NCBI GenBank assembly: GCA_023213395.1
Contig: CM041465.1
Span: 100,571,741 to 100,635,740, forward strand
Direction: 5' to 3'
Length of the DNA: 64,000 nt
DNA from: Cycas panzhihuaensis
Lineage: Eukaryota > Cycadophyta
How positions within the stretch are numbered: position 1 is the stretch's first letter; each line of letters starts with the position of its first letter. The translations under genes were made by a program, and so were the position numbers. The notes under the pieces were generated by a model. That model worked only from the letters and a program-made list of their open reading frames with translations, was not told the DNA's origin and made no database searches. Shown here one piece after another: positions 14,829 through 29,399 of this stretch.

Positions 14829-17800
14829 TGTTTCCTAGCTACCAGGAATGGACATGGATGACTCATCTTAGGTAAGAATAGGTATGCCTCTATCCTCACT
14901 TTCATTGCCTTCAGGATGTTATTGGATTGATGATAGATGCACATTGCATATTGATTGAATGATTACTTGATCATTGTCCTTGTCTTACCTGTATATTCAT
15001 GTTTGCACATAATATTTCAACCTATGATGACTCTAGATACATATCCCATGGCATCTTATGACCCTCTGCCATGTCTCCATAATGTCCCCAAGCACTCTTG
15101 GCTCCCATATCCTGTCCTTTATCACTCCTTGACATGACATGACCCCCTAGAGACCTGTTTAGGCCTAGTTGAGTCCCTTGTTCATCATTTATCTCTCTTT
15201 AGGGCCTTATTGCCACCCTTTCTCGTTCATCATGGTGCCTCTAGGTCCTATAACCCCTCTTAGCACCTTGGCATTGTATTATTATCCTTTGAGGTTCTAG
15301 GGCCCCCTTCTTGTGGAGTCTTCTAGGCTTTCCCTTTTTTGTTTTCACCTAGTTATCAGTGCACTACTGTAAATTTCACGGTACCACTGTAAACTTCATC
15401 ATACAACGAAGTTTTCTATGGTGTAACTGTTTGAATTTTTATTTTTTCTAGCTATAACCAACTTTGTATTAAATACAAAATTAACATGTGGCACTAAGCT
15501 GCTTCCCACCTAAGATGAGCTTAATCGCCCGTCAGGCTAGGGTTGGGTTTAAAAACCTAAAATTTACCTCATTCCTCCTCTTCTTCCTCCTCATCTCTAA
15601 GAAAAATTTTTGAAACGAAGGTTCTCACCTATTGTACCTATCCTTAACTCCTTCCATCATCTCCCTTAGGGTAAAACCCTAAATTATAGGTTTGTAATAA
15701 TGAGCTTCAGGATAGATCTCATCCACAAGCATCCCATTAAGGTATAAGCACCAGATTTGTTTGTAGTTCCTGCTCTTTCCTTGTACCATTGTATAGGTGC
15801 TTCATTAGTCCTCCAAGGGGAACCTCTCTCCCAACCATTACATAAGGTAAATCTACCTCAGATCTGCTCTTACTAGGTATTTACAGCCCTGTCTCTTACT
15901 AGGTATTTACAACCCTATACACTATTCTTTTCTTAAAGCATAAGGTATTTCTTGCTTACTTTTTTAGTTACTATGTAAAACTAGCTCCTATTTGTCCATT
16001 CTGGAAGGCAAACCCTTCCCTTTCTTAGGCTTACTCCTTTTCATCTTGAGGTTTCCTTTAGGTCCACTCAAGGATGTGGAGAGAAAAGAGTCCAGCAAAG
16101 AGAAAAAGGAGTTTTAAGTAGGGTTCTATACCCTTTTTCCATCTCCTAAAAGGAATCCCCCTACTCTTTGCTCATTTTCCTCTCCTAATACCTCTTTTGT
16201 CCACCTGAAAATCCTTGGGGTAGGGATCCTTGTTAGTTACAGCATTAGTAACACCTTGCTATGCCTGCAACCAGCCATCATAGTTCCATAAAATCTAATT
16301 TTTAGTAGCATCTTATTGGTATTTACATTGTTTCAGTCTTGTCTTTTCAAAATCTTACAAAAGTTGCTAGTTGCAACTTTTACATTTCCTTGTAACTTTT
16401 TAGCATACGAAGTTTGTTGCTCTTTTACCATTGGAAAAACTTGGCTTCTATCTCATTTTCTTGCTTGAGTGCTTAGGATATGTGGAGGCATCCCATTGGA
16501 GGGTTATCCATTCTAAGGCTACCCTTCTCTCTTCCTTTCACCCACCTTTCCCACAACCATTGAAATATGTTATATGCATAATAAGTAAAATTAACATTAT
16601 ATATGGTGCTCATTTAAAGGATTTGTATAAGGTTACTCTCCCTTTCCCCTTTTCCCTTTAGATAAGCATATACATATATGATTACTCCCATGGATGTCTA
16701 ATACCACTTGGGAAATGGTAAACCATTTGTTATGCAGGTCTCACCTCTTTGGAGCAACCGAAGGCCTCCATGAAAGGTGTGCATACCTCTCTCGTTGTTA
16801 TTACATTATTTTGAAACTTTATTGTAAGTAATTCTTTCTTTTTGCCTTTGATTCCTTTTTGTATTTAGACATTAGGGAAGGTAAGAATGCCATGCTAGTG
16901 TTGCTCTCGCAATATCGATCGCGACAAGAAGCACTGAGTGGACAAGAATGGATCGCGAAGAAAGTAAAAAGGCCTCTACATTGATTGTCTAATTTCTAGG
17001 TGCATTTCTTTCTATCCTCTCACCCATTCCTTTCCCTTCTTTACTCCAAAATAAGAAAAGGAAGAATAAAAGGAGAAAGAATTTTATGTTTTATTATTCG
17101 TTGCTTGAATTCTTTGATCATATAGGGGGAAGGGGTAATTACTTTGCACAAGTAGGTACCGATCCTCATTAGTTGCATCTTTACACCCCTCTCTTAGCTC
17201 AAACTCTCGCATCCACTAGAGTCTGAGAGCAAAGGGTTATGAGTCTCTCGACTCTCAACCTATCCTCCTTCCCATGTACCATTGGGTTGACTTGCATTAG
17301 ACCTAATATCCTCTTCCTATGCTTCTTACCTGCTTGTTTCATTTTATACTTATAAAAAGGTAATGAGAGACAGAGGTTAGGATTTAGGAAGAGAGAGGGA
17401 GTTGTTGTCTTGTTTACTTTCTTTTTTCATTCAAATACAAACCAAAAATAAAAATAGCTCATAGAACTATCCCACCTCATTGTATAATGAAAACAAAGAA
17501 ACAAAATGCATTGCCTCGCCCCCTATATCTAACTATCCATTTCAGGTGTAGGCACCTTAGGGGTACTTCCCCCTTAAGGTCTTCCTTTCCCCTTTTGATA
17601 AGGCCTCACTTTGCCTTATCTCTATTTAGAAGTTGGCCTTTCTTAGCCCAACTTCCCCTTCTTATCCACACTACCAGTTACCTGTTGCTTGCTTGTAGGT
17701 GCTTCCTCTTTTGGTTAGGACCTACCTCTACCGTTCCCTCTCCTTGGGAAGGTGTATCTGTCTTGATCCTTCTTCCTTGGCCATCTAGGATAGTAGGGTC

Positions 17801-18046
17801 TCTTGAGGTTACTTAGAAAACTAAGGGGGCCTCCCATTTTTCCATCTTGAATTGAGAAGATGCTCACCTTGAGGGGGATTTTATATACCATTTGCGGGTC
17901 CTCAAACCTACACTTTGATGCACGGACGCCCTTTGTGGGTAATCTTTTCCCTTGATTCTATAGATCCTTTATCCCTATGACTATTAATTATATCGACTTG
18001 ATCTCTTCATATCTGATGACCCCCATAGGTGTACTTCTAGTAGCCA
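14829..18046 (+). repeat. Tat LTR, probably shared by elements A' and D
   Basis: Starts TGTTTCCTAGCTACC after a PPT. The upstream third is closest to the LTR of element E (for example TCAACCTATGATGACTC). It has GTACC-rich repeats near 15,365-15,420, a decayed TATA region near 15,548 and CT-rich leader sequence. Near 16,660 is a short TATACATATAT at the place where other LTRs carry the microsatellite. The end at about 18,046 (CATAGGTGTACTTCTA) is inferred from similarity to 1,935-1,954 and from the primer-site-like sequence that follows. Length 3.2 kb. No gene is seen in it. Confidence 0.65.
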
Positions 18047-18047
18047 G

Positions 18048-18180
18048 TCAAACTACCCCAAGTTAGGTACATCGATTACTTTTTAGTACCACAACCACTT
18101 TCATTGTGATCCCCCTTCCTGCTTGCCCCACTAAATGAAGAGGTATCATAAGTCACACAAGTCACATAGGCCTAATTCTA
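18048..18180 (+). other. Primer-site-like sequence and leader of Tat element D
   Basis: TAGCCAGTCAAACTACCCC follows the LTR end as a possible decayed TGGCGAC-type primer site. The next stretch (TTGTGATCCCCCTTCC) aligns with the leader of copy A near 2,010-2,035. Weak but consistent. Confidence 0.4.
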
Positions 18181-18283
18181 TGTATATGTATACATATATA
18201 CACACACATATATATATATATACATATATATAATATCATAATGTGCATGTAGGGTAAACAATAAGCTTCTCAAGGTTCCCCAA
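18181..18283 (+). repeat. 103-bp scrap of B-type LTR with microsatellite
   Basis: A short TA/CA array followed by GTAGGGTAAACAATAAGC, which matches the unique flank at 21,459 onwards. It ends at TTCCCCAA and is fused to gag sequence at 18,284. It lies outside the expected LTR of this element, so it is a rearrangement scar. Confidence 0.7.
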
Positions 18284-18559
18284 CTTATCCTCTTATCAAT
18301 CTCTTAACTCAACCAAAGCCATGTCCCTTCATTAACTATAGGTTGAGCCCTCTTTTTGTGAAGGCCTTATGAATGAATTTGCCTCCTCACCCTCTAAAAG
18401 TGCCTAAATTTAATAGCACTTCTTCCTAAGACCCCACTAATCATGTTAGGGTATTTTCCATGGTGTGTATCGATTATTGGACTTATGACTATATTTTAAT
18501 GAAGTTATCCCAAGGTCTCTTTAAGGGTATGCCCTAAAATAGTTTCATCACTTACCAGT
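18284..18559 (+). pseudogene. Tat element D gag, left part
   Basis: Gag core fragment aligning with 24,005-24,300 and 40,000-39,480 (inverted). It reads VKVPKF-like, then SMVCIDYWTYDYILMKL and FHHLPV at the right end. The frame is interrupted by Tat element B. The final five bases, CCAGT (18,555-18,559), are B's target duplication, and the gag resumes at 60,249 with the next codons. Broken by stops. Its N-terminal part is absent. Confidence 0.85.
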
Positions 18560-19275
18560 TGTTTCTTAGCTACTAGGAATAGATAAGGAGATAGCAACCC
18601 ATAGGTAAGTGAAGGTATGTGTCTTTTCCCCTCTCACAGCTTTACAGCTACATTATTGGATCTTAGGTGTTGGTTAAATACATGCTTGATGTTCATCTAA
18701 CTAGGACTCTGGTCTAATGGCCTTAGAGCTCCTACATCATGGCCTAATAGTTAATAAGGTGGCCCTTTCATAGTCCCTACAACTTCATCCCAATTAGATT
18801 TTGGCCTATTATCACTTGTTTTGCTTCATTCTTCAATCTCGACTATATGCCATTTATTACTTACAAACTTAGGATCAATTTATAAGAGTTAAAAGTGAAA
18901 GCATGTGGTTTTATGGGTAGATTTTGATGTGCTACTACAATGCCACTCTAAATTTTACTAGTAACAATGGTACCACAGAATATTTTGTAGTACCACAAAG
19001 ATATTTATGGTACCATAAAGAACTTTGTGATGTGATTTACATAATACCTCTGACCAACATCATTTAATTTCTATCATTAATACTCCCTTGTTAGACTTGA
19101 CACCCTACGGTAGACCTAGGTGGGTGCACAATGGCCTAGGGAAGCTTTCTAATTCATGAAATTACTGATTTGTTTGAATTTAGAGTGACATTTTTCAAAT
19201 AAAATCGTGCTAATCGATGGTCTTTTGGGGGTGGTTTCATACATGAAACCACCACCCTATAACTTGAATTTTAGA

Positions 19276-19282
19276 TATAAAA
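19276..19282 (+). promoter_or_regulatory. TATA box of Tat LTR
   Basis: TATAAAA inside TTAGATATAAAACCTC, about 716 bp from the LTR start and followed by a CT-rich tract. The same motif is in the partner LTR at 58,210, and a TATA-like GCATAAAAGC lies at the equivalent place in element E. Confidence 0.6.
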
Positions 19283-20100
19283 CCTCTCAATTTTGAGGGG
19301 ATTTCTCTTCTCTTCTTCTTCTTTTCTTTAAACACTTCTAGTTCTTTGGGAATTCTATGAGTCTCATACTATTAAGAGTTGGATTAATTCTTCTACTCAC
19401 TTAACTCAAATTCTAACTATTATCATGCTTAGTTTGGCTATTTCCTATGATCATTCATGGTGAAACTCAGTGGAAATCCTCATGCTTGGTTGTCATCCTT
19501 GCTAATTTTGGCTTTGTTTTCTTTCTCTTGAGCCTCTAATCCTTATCCTACTACCATTTTTGGGCTTAATATCATTAAGAATTACAGAGTTTCACCTAGT
19601 TGAAGTTAAAACACCAAGCAATTGTCATCATTCCATTGGAGTAGGATTTGGGATGCTACATTAGCAATATTTGGAAGTTTTGAGGAGGACCTTTGGTGTA
19701 GAAAACATCTCTTACACCTCTCGCTCTTGGGTAATCCCCTTTTTGGTTACATGGTGTAAGATTTCCTTGGTGCATGCACCTCCTACTTCAATCTGGGCCA
19801 TGTTGCCGCATGATACAAAGGTTTTATACTATTTTCTTGATTTAGAATATTCCTTGTAGCTGCATTTCCATTTCTCTCTTATTGATTTTGTCAAAGTTGT
19901 AGGGATTGGGAGGGTTCCCCTTGGCTCAACCAAGGGAACCACCTACATAGGGGAGGCAAGTTCCATTCTGAGGCACTGCTCACCCCTATTCTCTACCTTT
20001 TACATTCTCCTTATATTTTTCATGCTTAGAAAGAATGCTCATGCTTGATTTCTTGTACTTATATTCTTCTCGATTATGAGTAAAAAGTAGTTTGGTGGTG

Positions 20101-21437
<1,337 letters not shown>

Positions 21438-22622
21438 TAGTATCATAGTATACATGCAGGGTAAACAATAAGCTTCTCAAGGTTTCCCAAGAGATATGCA
21501 ATAAACTACACTTCCCAAGGTGAGTTCTACTTACATCTTGCATGTTTCTTAGTTTCTTTACCTTTCCTTTTTGTTTGTATAGTATTACTAGTTCAATTTG
21601 GGGTAGGTAAGTGGAGCCTCCTCCATGCTACAACCCTTTTACAACAAAGGCATTTTCAACGAAGGCAAAGGGAGATCAAGGAGGATTAAGGGAAGAGTCA
21701 TCGCTAGCCATCATGGATTAGGTGTGTGTCCCAAAAACCTTATTCACCTTGTAGTTGTTCCACTCTCTATTAATACTCTTACCTTTAACTTCCCTATTGT
21801 AACAAACATTTCCACCTTTTTTGGGTTTGCTTCTATTGGTTGCATCTCAATCAAAAGAAAAGGGTAAAGATTTTTAGTGGAAATCTCTTGTTACATGTGG
21901 GAAAGAGGGATATTTTCAAAGGAAAAAATACTTTTCTTTATTTATTCTTTCCATATAAAGCATATTGGGGAACATTTTGATTACATGTAGGAAAAGATGC
22001 ACCTACCCTTTATCTTCTTTGGTCTATCTTACATTTGCATTGATGTCCCTTCTCTTTAATTAGCATATGGTTCTTTTTCTCCTTTAGGACAAGAGGGAAA
22101 ATAAAGTGCAATAAGAGTGGGGTTTAATATATTTTGCACATTGTTTATTTATTACATTGCTTTATTGTTTCTTTTAACACACATATAAACAAACCTCATT
22201 GATAAGAAAACCCTAAGTAAAACATACCATCAGATCACAACCTAAAGATCAAATAAGGAAACAAATTAATACCCATTCCTTGTTGCTCACTAGCCTTTGC
22301 TACCATACTCTCACCCTAATAGGGGGCCTTTTCCCTCTTCTTCTAAAGAGGATAGGAGAAACCCTGGCTTGGGTGACTTAGTAATCTAAGAGGGCCAAGC
22401 CACTTATAACCCACAAATCTATATACCAACCAAATCTAAAGACTTTAGAGGCAAAGAAGGGAATGCATGCTATGAGAGTCCTAAATCTACACCCAAGTGA
22501 TGCATGACTTTCCTTTGAGGGTAAACAAAATTCACATTGCATCTCTTTAGGTTTCTGCACCCTAAGTATATCATTTATAGGTGCATAGTTACTTCTTATT
22601 ACCCCTATAGGCACACTTCCAC

Positions 22623-22641
22623 TAGCAACTATACTAGAAAC
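22623..22641 (+). other. Degenerate Tat primer binding site of element B
   Basis: TAGCAACTATACTAGAAAC, one base after the LTR. Same decayed TGGCGAC-type site as at 1,956. Confidence 0.6.
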
Positions 22642-22786
22642 TCATTAGTAAGGACACCCTTAGGTTTCCTTTGGTTACCTTGTGCTACCCCCTTCTTTCC
22701 TCATAGGGTCTTATTGGGGTGTTATATTATTCTACAACTCTTCTTTTGGAGTCATCCTCTTACTTCTAGGGTTCTTAGGTGGAGAT

Positions 22787-24821
22787 ATGAATGTGATGTT
22801 TCTCCTATCACCTACATGGTCTTCCTCCTTCATAAGTGGATCTATCTTACTCCCTTATAACTACATATGACCAAGAGTCTCCAATGGAGGATTGTCCTTC
22901 TGATTGGGCTATTGACCCTTGTGTTCTAGATTGGCCTCATTCTGAGGGGCCTTCATCCCATTATGGTCCCACCCAAGTTGGAGAGGTTCCTACCTACTAC
23001 CACACTAAATTAGTTGAAGGTGGCCAAAACCCTCAAATGATTCGTATGCATGTCATAGGAAGCTATCAACCTAGGGATCTTACTGCATGTTCTAAGAGGT
23101 CCCTCTCAACCTACTCATCCTACTCTAGTAAGTAAGGTAAGGTTTCCACCCCTTATGATCATGCGTGTGCCTCTTATAGGGATGTAGTTGAAGCCTTATA
23201 GGAGTGCTTCAAGGTTGCAACCACGTAACTACTCTTTAAGTAGTTGCATAAGTTCCTTCAAACCTTATCTCCTTCATCTTGCATCATCCACCATTCTTCA
23301 TCTCTCTGTTCTACTTCCTTTACCTTACATGAAGTGGCTCTAGTAGGGCATGCTTCTACATGCAGCCCTCTTAGCCAACCAACTACCCTCCAGGAGGGGT
23401 AAGTATGCCTTCACTTTTAACAAACATGCCTCAACCTATTACCACACCTACCCCTTCTAATCCCTTGATTGTACCCTTTTTCATAAGCCATGTAGGACAT
23501 GTGGGAACAAATTTTGTTCACCCACAACCACAACCTATAGGCCCTTTACTTTTCATCTCTTGAGGATACACATCTCAACCCTAAGGGCATGGGGGATATA
23601 ACCCCCTTCCTACATAGGGTTGATCCCCTTCATCCTTATAAGGTTTCCCCACCCCTTGGGGGTCCATATGGGTAAAATCCAATTCCCCATCCTACCTCCT
23701 ATCAACCTTGTTCCATGCATCAAATAGGTACTTCCTCACATGCTTTCCCTTCTACTCTTATTGGAGCGTACCCTCGACCTTTATAGCCCCATGTGGCTCA
23801 TCCTTGAGGTATGACGAGACCCTCTCTCTTACCCATTATTTGATGAACCCCCATATAGGGACCACTTACTCATATCCCCTAGGAGGGATATCTTACTCCC
23901 CTACCTCCTATAACCTTTATCAATAATGGTAATACCATTATGATTCCACCTCTTACTTGCCACATATAGCAGGTGGGTTTCATATTTAACATTCCCCCAT
24001 TCTCATTTTGACCCATTAGCTTAACCAAGGACCCATCCCTTTGTTGACTATCAATTAACTCCTTTATCCATCAAGGTAATAAGGACCAAATTACCACCTC
24101 ACCCCCTCAAGGTTCCTAAGTTTGATGGTGCCTCTTCTCATGACCCAATGAAGCATGTTAGAGCTTTTTCTATGGCATGCATAGATTATTGGGCTTATGA
24201 TCATATTTTAATAAAGCTTTTCCTCGATCCCTCTAGGGAGATGCCCTCAAATGGTTGTACCATCTCCTTGCCCATTCCATTTACACTTTTCAACAACTAG
24301 TTGATGAATTTGTCAACTAATTTAATGTAGTTTGACCCTTTAAGAGCTAGGTCAAAGCCCTCCTATTTGTTAAACAAGGTCATGAGGAGTTTGATCGTTA
24401 CTTTATGAGGCGATTCCATGACCCCCTCCACTCATCCAAGGCAACTTTGCCTGAAGAGTTGAACAGGGACATATTTATTAATGTCCTATACCCCAAGGTA
24501 TACGTGGATGTCCTTAAGATGGGACCGACAATGTGTGATTCCACCATAGGTAAATGCTTAGTACTAGAGGCTATTAAGATCCAAGGCAGTATCAAGAAGC
24601 TCTTAAGGCAATCATAACATTACAAGGTAGCCCCTCAACCAGTGACTAAAAGGGTCAGTAGTAACTTCCAAGGCCTCTTATCAATATGACTAAAAGGACC
24701 TTGGATCCTCTTATCTCTGTTGTGCATTCCTTTGAATGCATACTTAGGGATTTGAAGCTACAACCTACCTAAACTTCACTAGAATTACACTGACCTATGC
24801 CCCAAACATCCTAGACTTTGT
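22787..24821 (+). pseudogene. Tat element B gag remnant
   Basis: Second copy of the gag at 2,120. It has MEDCPSDWA near 22,884, a Pro/Ser/Tyr-rich linker with HIGTTYSYP (near 23,850), then the gag core at about 24,110-24,620 (SMACIDYWAYDHIL, RRFHDPLHSSKATLPEEL). It retains one Trp codon that is a stop in copy A. Stops and frameshifts remain throughout. The coding sequence is cut at 24,827 by a copia and resumes at 45,089 with the zinc-knuckle segment. Confidence 0.88.
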
Positions 24822-24826
24822 CACCT

Positions 24827-25470
24827 TGTTGGATATTATGACAATAATCATTTAAGGCTAAAATTTTGGCATGTTTTTGGTGCAGTTTCCCCCCCTAATA
24901 TTTCTCAGGGAATTCCAAGGGGAGCGGGAGCCCCCCTTGGCCGAGGGGTGCGAGGGTGTAGAACGCCCCCCACTAAGAGGGGGTTCGAGGGCGATAGCTC
25001 TCGAACTAAAAAATTATCCCTATAAACCATATTAAAATGTAAAGAGAATTAGGGTTATTCGATACAAATACCCTAGATTCTATGGTTGAGATTCATGCCT
25101 TGGATGTCCCTCTCATATAGCCCATTTTAGGGCTTTTCTTATTATGTTGTATGTAATGTAATGTACTATGATGAGGGTGGCAATTGGTTATTATTCCTGA
25201 GAGCACTTTGCTACTGAGATGTACTATTTCTCCATTCTAAAGTAATAAAGATCGATACCTTTCCTATGTGGATGTTTCCCTAGCACACTACTAGGATTTT
25301 ACCACATTATATCAGGTGCATATGTGATGTTTAGCTTGTATTTTGATGTTATTGTATTATCTCCGATTTTAGAACTTGCATGTTAAATCTTAGTTTCGAT
25401 TCCTGTAACTAGTTGCAAAATAGTTCAGATCTTATGGCAATTTAAGGTTTGGGACCTTGTATTCTCAATA
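24827..25470 (+). repeat. Copia 1 5' LTR
   Basis: 644 bp, TGTTGGATATTATG to TTCTCAATA, followed by AG and the primer site TGGTATCAGAGCCAC (25,473-25,487). It carries the same GC island, TATAAA box and AATAAA signal as the LTR at 4,163. Confidence 0.93.
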
Positions 25471-25542
25471 AGTGGTATCAGAGCCACTTTTTGTTTTGCA
25501 CCGAGTCTGTGAAGGTTTTGGTGTCGGCTTTTCTATACCAAA

Positions 25543-28500
25543 ATGGTAAAACTAGTAGGTGCAAAGTTTGAGGTGGAGAAATTCAATGGTAAGAACAACT
25601 TCGAGTTGTAGAAGCTAAAAGTGCATGATATTCTTATACAATAGGGTTTGTACAAAGCTCTTGCAGGTAAATCGAAGAAACCTATAGGGATGGATAATGA
25701 TGATTAGGATGACTTAGATAAAAAGGTACTTAGCATAATACGATTGTGCTTGGCAGATGAAATCTTGTTTAATATTGTAGGGGAAGAGACAGCAACATGA
25801 TTATGGACCCCGTTGGAAGGCCTGTATATGACCAAATCAGTAACGAATCGAATCTACCTAAAGAGGCAACTGTACTCGTTATGAATGAAGGAACATACAA
25901 AATTTGCTGACCATTTAAATATTTTTAATACTCTTATTTGTCAGTTGACTAGTATCGATGTTAAAATTGAGGATGAGGACAAGGTTATTACCTTGTTATG
26001 CTCATTACCTAAATCTTGGGATAATATTGTCACCTCAATTAGTTTTAACACTATAGATGTAATGGATTATGATTTTGTTGTGAGTTCTTTACTAATGGAA
26101 GAAGTGCGAAGGAAATCTAGTTTTGAAACCTCCACACCAGAAGCCATGACAGTAAGGGATAGAATGTTTGAGAGAGGACAAAACTCTAGGGATACATCGA
26201 GGCCCAAGTTAAAGAGCAGAAAGAGTAAGCTCAGGTGTTGGCATTGTAATAAGACTAGTCCCCTCAAGAAGGATTGTTCCAAAAGGAAGGAGTTTTAGAA
26301 AAAGGAAGATCCTGCCAAGGAGGCAAATCAGGTGGAGTCAGATCAAGGTATGGATGATGATGTCTTGGTCGCTTATAATGTTTCTCATTATCACCATGAC
26401 TGGTTATTAGATTTAGGTGTTTCGCACCACATGTGTCCACAAAAAAGTTATTTTTCATCATACCAACCTCTTGATGGTGGTGATTTGCTTATGGGAAATA
26501 AAGTTTCTTGTAAGACAGTGGGTATTGGTAGCATCGAAATTAAGATGTTTGATGGGGTAGTCATAACATTAATTCAGGTTAGACATTTACCTAATTTGAA
26601 AATGAATCTGATTTCCTTAGGTGAATTAGATTCATGTGGTTTTAAGCATACGGGTCATGAAGGAGTCCTAAAGGTGTCAAAGGGCACCTTGGTTGTTATG
26701 AAAGCCTTAAAGAAAGGAAATCTTTACATTTAGTAGGAAGTATAGATGTCATCCAAGCAGCTACAACATTAAAGACTACAGAAGATCTAGCTCAGTTATG
26801 ACATTAGAGACTTGGGCACATGAGTGAGAGAGGACTCAAGGTGCTGATAAACCATAAGTTGCTTCCTAATTTATGGCTTTCAGATTTGGCTTTCTGTAAA
26901 TATTATATTTTTTGAAAGCAGTGTAGATTCAAGTTTAAAGTAGGGAGTCACACTAGTAAAGGCATTCTGGATTATATACAATCAGATATATGGGGACCAA
27001 CTCCTAAAATATCTTGTGGAGGATCATTGTATTATGTCACATTTATAGATGATTACACCAGGAAGGTATGGGTCTATTTTTTGAAAAGGAAATCTAAAGT
27101 TTTTAGTGTGTTTAAGCAGTTCAAGGCTCTGGTTGACAACAGTAAGACAATCAAATGTTTAAGAACTGACAATGGAGGTGAGTTCAACTCCTTGGAGTTT
27201 GAGAACTATTACAGAGAAGCTGGGATCGAAAGACACAAGACCACTAGCTATACTCCATAGCAAAATGGTATTGTTGAGAACATGAATAGGACACTCTTGG
27301 AAAGAGTAAGAAGCATGCTAAGTAATGCAAGAGTGGAGCAGGGCTTGTGGGAAGAAGTCGCTCAAACAACTTACTATCACAGTAAGCGGTCACCATCACT
27401 TGCAATAGATTACAAGATTCCTGAAGAGGTATGGACTAGACATCCATGTGATTATTCAAATTTAAAAGTTTTTGGTTGCGATGCTTATGCTTGGACTGAC
27501 AAAAATAAACATTCAAAGTTAGACCCAAAATCTAAGAGATATATCTTTGTTGGTTATGGTGATAAGGATGGTGTGAAGGGATCTAGGTTGTGGCATCCTA
27601 CTGCCCATAAAATCACCATTAACAGAGATGTTGTATTTGATGAATCTCCCCTTCTAAAATCAGGCAATAGAGAAGTTAAAATGAAACAGGAGTAGAAAGA
27701 TAAACATCAACAGGTCAAGTTTGAAACCCAGCCATCTTTGGAATCAGAAGAGCATGAAGATCTTTCTAAAGATGAATCTACAATAGATTTATAAGAGTAT
27801 GTGGACACTCCTCTGCTAATAGTTAGAAGATCTATATGATTTAGTCATCCACCTGACAGGTACAACCCATCTACTTCTATTATTTTGGTTTCTAATGATG
27901 GTGAGCCTACATGTTATCAAGAAGTAGTAGATGATATCCATAGTGAAAAATGGAAGAGGGTTATGCAAGAAGATATAGATGCATTGAAGAAAAATAATTC
28001 ATGGGACTTGGTAGAACTTCTACATGGTAGGAAGTCTGTTGGTTGCAGGTGGGTTTTTTAGATGAAAATAGATGTTGATAGAAAGGTTGACAAATACAGG
28101 GTAAGATTGGTGGATAAAGGCTATGTACAGAAAGTAGGTATTGACTTTCATGAGATCTTTTCCCCAGTTGTCAAACTTGTTTCAATTCGAGTGTTGTTAG
28201 CATTAGTAGCTTCTCTTGATTTAGAGCTAGAGTAGTTAGATGTAAAAATAGCTTTTCTACATGGAGATTTAGATGAGAATCTATATGGATCAACCAGAAG
28301 GTTTTGTACAGGATGGTAGGAAAAGACTTGTTTACAGGCACAGGAAATCATTGTATGGCCTAAAGCAATCATCTAGGCAGTGGTACAAAAAGTTTGATGC
28401 CTTCATAGAGAGCCAAAATTTCAAAAGAAGTTAGTATGATCATTGTGTTTACTTTAAATTTATGGACAATGGCTTATTCATTATCTTGGTACTATATGTT

Positions 28501-28715
28501 GATGACATGCTGGTTGTAAGCAAGAGCATGAAAGAAATCAATAAGCTAAAGACTCAATTGGCTAGGACTTTTGATATGAAGGATCTAGGAGTTGCAAAAC
28601 AAATCTTAGGCATGGAAATATATAGAGACAGGAAAGATGGTAAGCTATGGTTATCACAGCAGAAATATGTGAAGAAAGTGCTAACCAGGTTTGGTATGGC
28701 AAATGTGAAACCAGT
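25543..28715 (+). pseudogene. Copia 1 gag-pol, 5' part
   Basis: Starts at an intact ATG (MVKLVGAKFEVEKFNG) but meets a TAG at the former Trp of NNFELW. Gag has the knuckle CWHCNKTSPLKKDC near 26,237, in which the expected His is Pro. Protease DWLLDLGVSHHMC is near 26,400. Integrase core has TFIDDYTRKVW (27,040), RTDNGGEF (27,165) and the GIVE Glu near 27,275; the following ORF is 27,282-27,695. RT has a TAG in WVF (28,060) and YVDDM at about 28,496. It is cut at 28,716 by the minus-strand copia and continues in frame at 43,658 with SIPLASHFKL. Confidence 0.93.
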
Positions 28716-29359
28716 TGTTGAGAATAGAAGGTCCCAAACCTTTTAACTGCAACCAAGATCTATTGCATTCTTACAACTAGTTATAGAAATTGAAACTTAA
28801 AATTACATGCAAGTTCTAAAATCAGAGATTATATAATAACATGAAAATGAAAGCCAAACATCACATATACACCCGATATAACATGGTAAAACCCTAGCAG
28901 TGTGATAGGGAAACATCCACATAGGAAAGATATCAATCTTTATTACTGTAGAATGGAGAAACAGTACATCTCAGTTATAGAGTGCTCTCAGGAACAACCA
29001 GTCACTGCCCTCTTCACAGTACATTACATTACATACAACATAATAAGAAAAGCCCTAAAATGGGCTACATGAGAGGGACATTTAGGGCATAAATATCAAC
29101 TATAAAATCTAGGGTATTTGTATTGAGTGTCCCTGATTCCCTTTACATTTTACTATGCTTTACATGGTTAATCTTTTGGGTTGGGGGCTATCACCCCCAA
29201 ACCCCCACCTAGCAGGGGGCGTGGACGCCCCCTGCACCCCTCGGGCAAGGGGGGCTCCCGCCCCTCTTGGAATCCCCCGAGAAAGATTGGGGGGGGGGGG
29301 AATCGCACCGAAAACATGCTAAAATTTTAGCCCCATAATTGTCGTCACAATATCCAACA
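28716..29359 (-). repeat. Copia 2 3' LTR
   Basis: 644 bp, plus-strand ends TGTTGAGAATAG and TATCCAACA. It contains a GC island with C- and G-runs at about 29,190-29,305, including a run of 13 G at about 29,289-29,301. The half nearest 28,716 is duplicated at 8,056-8,394. Confidence 0.94.
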
Positions 29360-29399
29360 ATCTCCACCTTGATAACAATTACCCCGTACCTTTCCTGGA

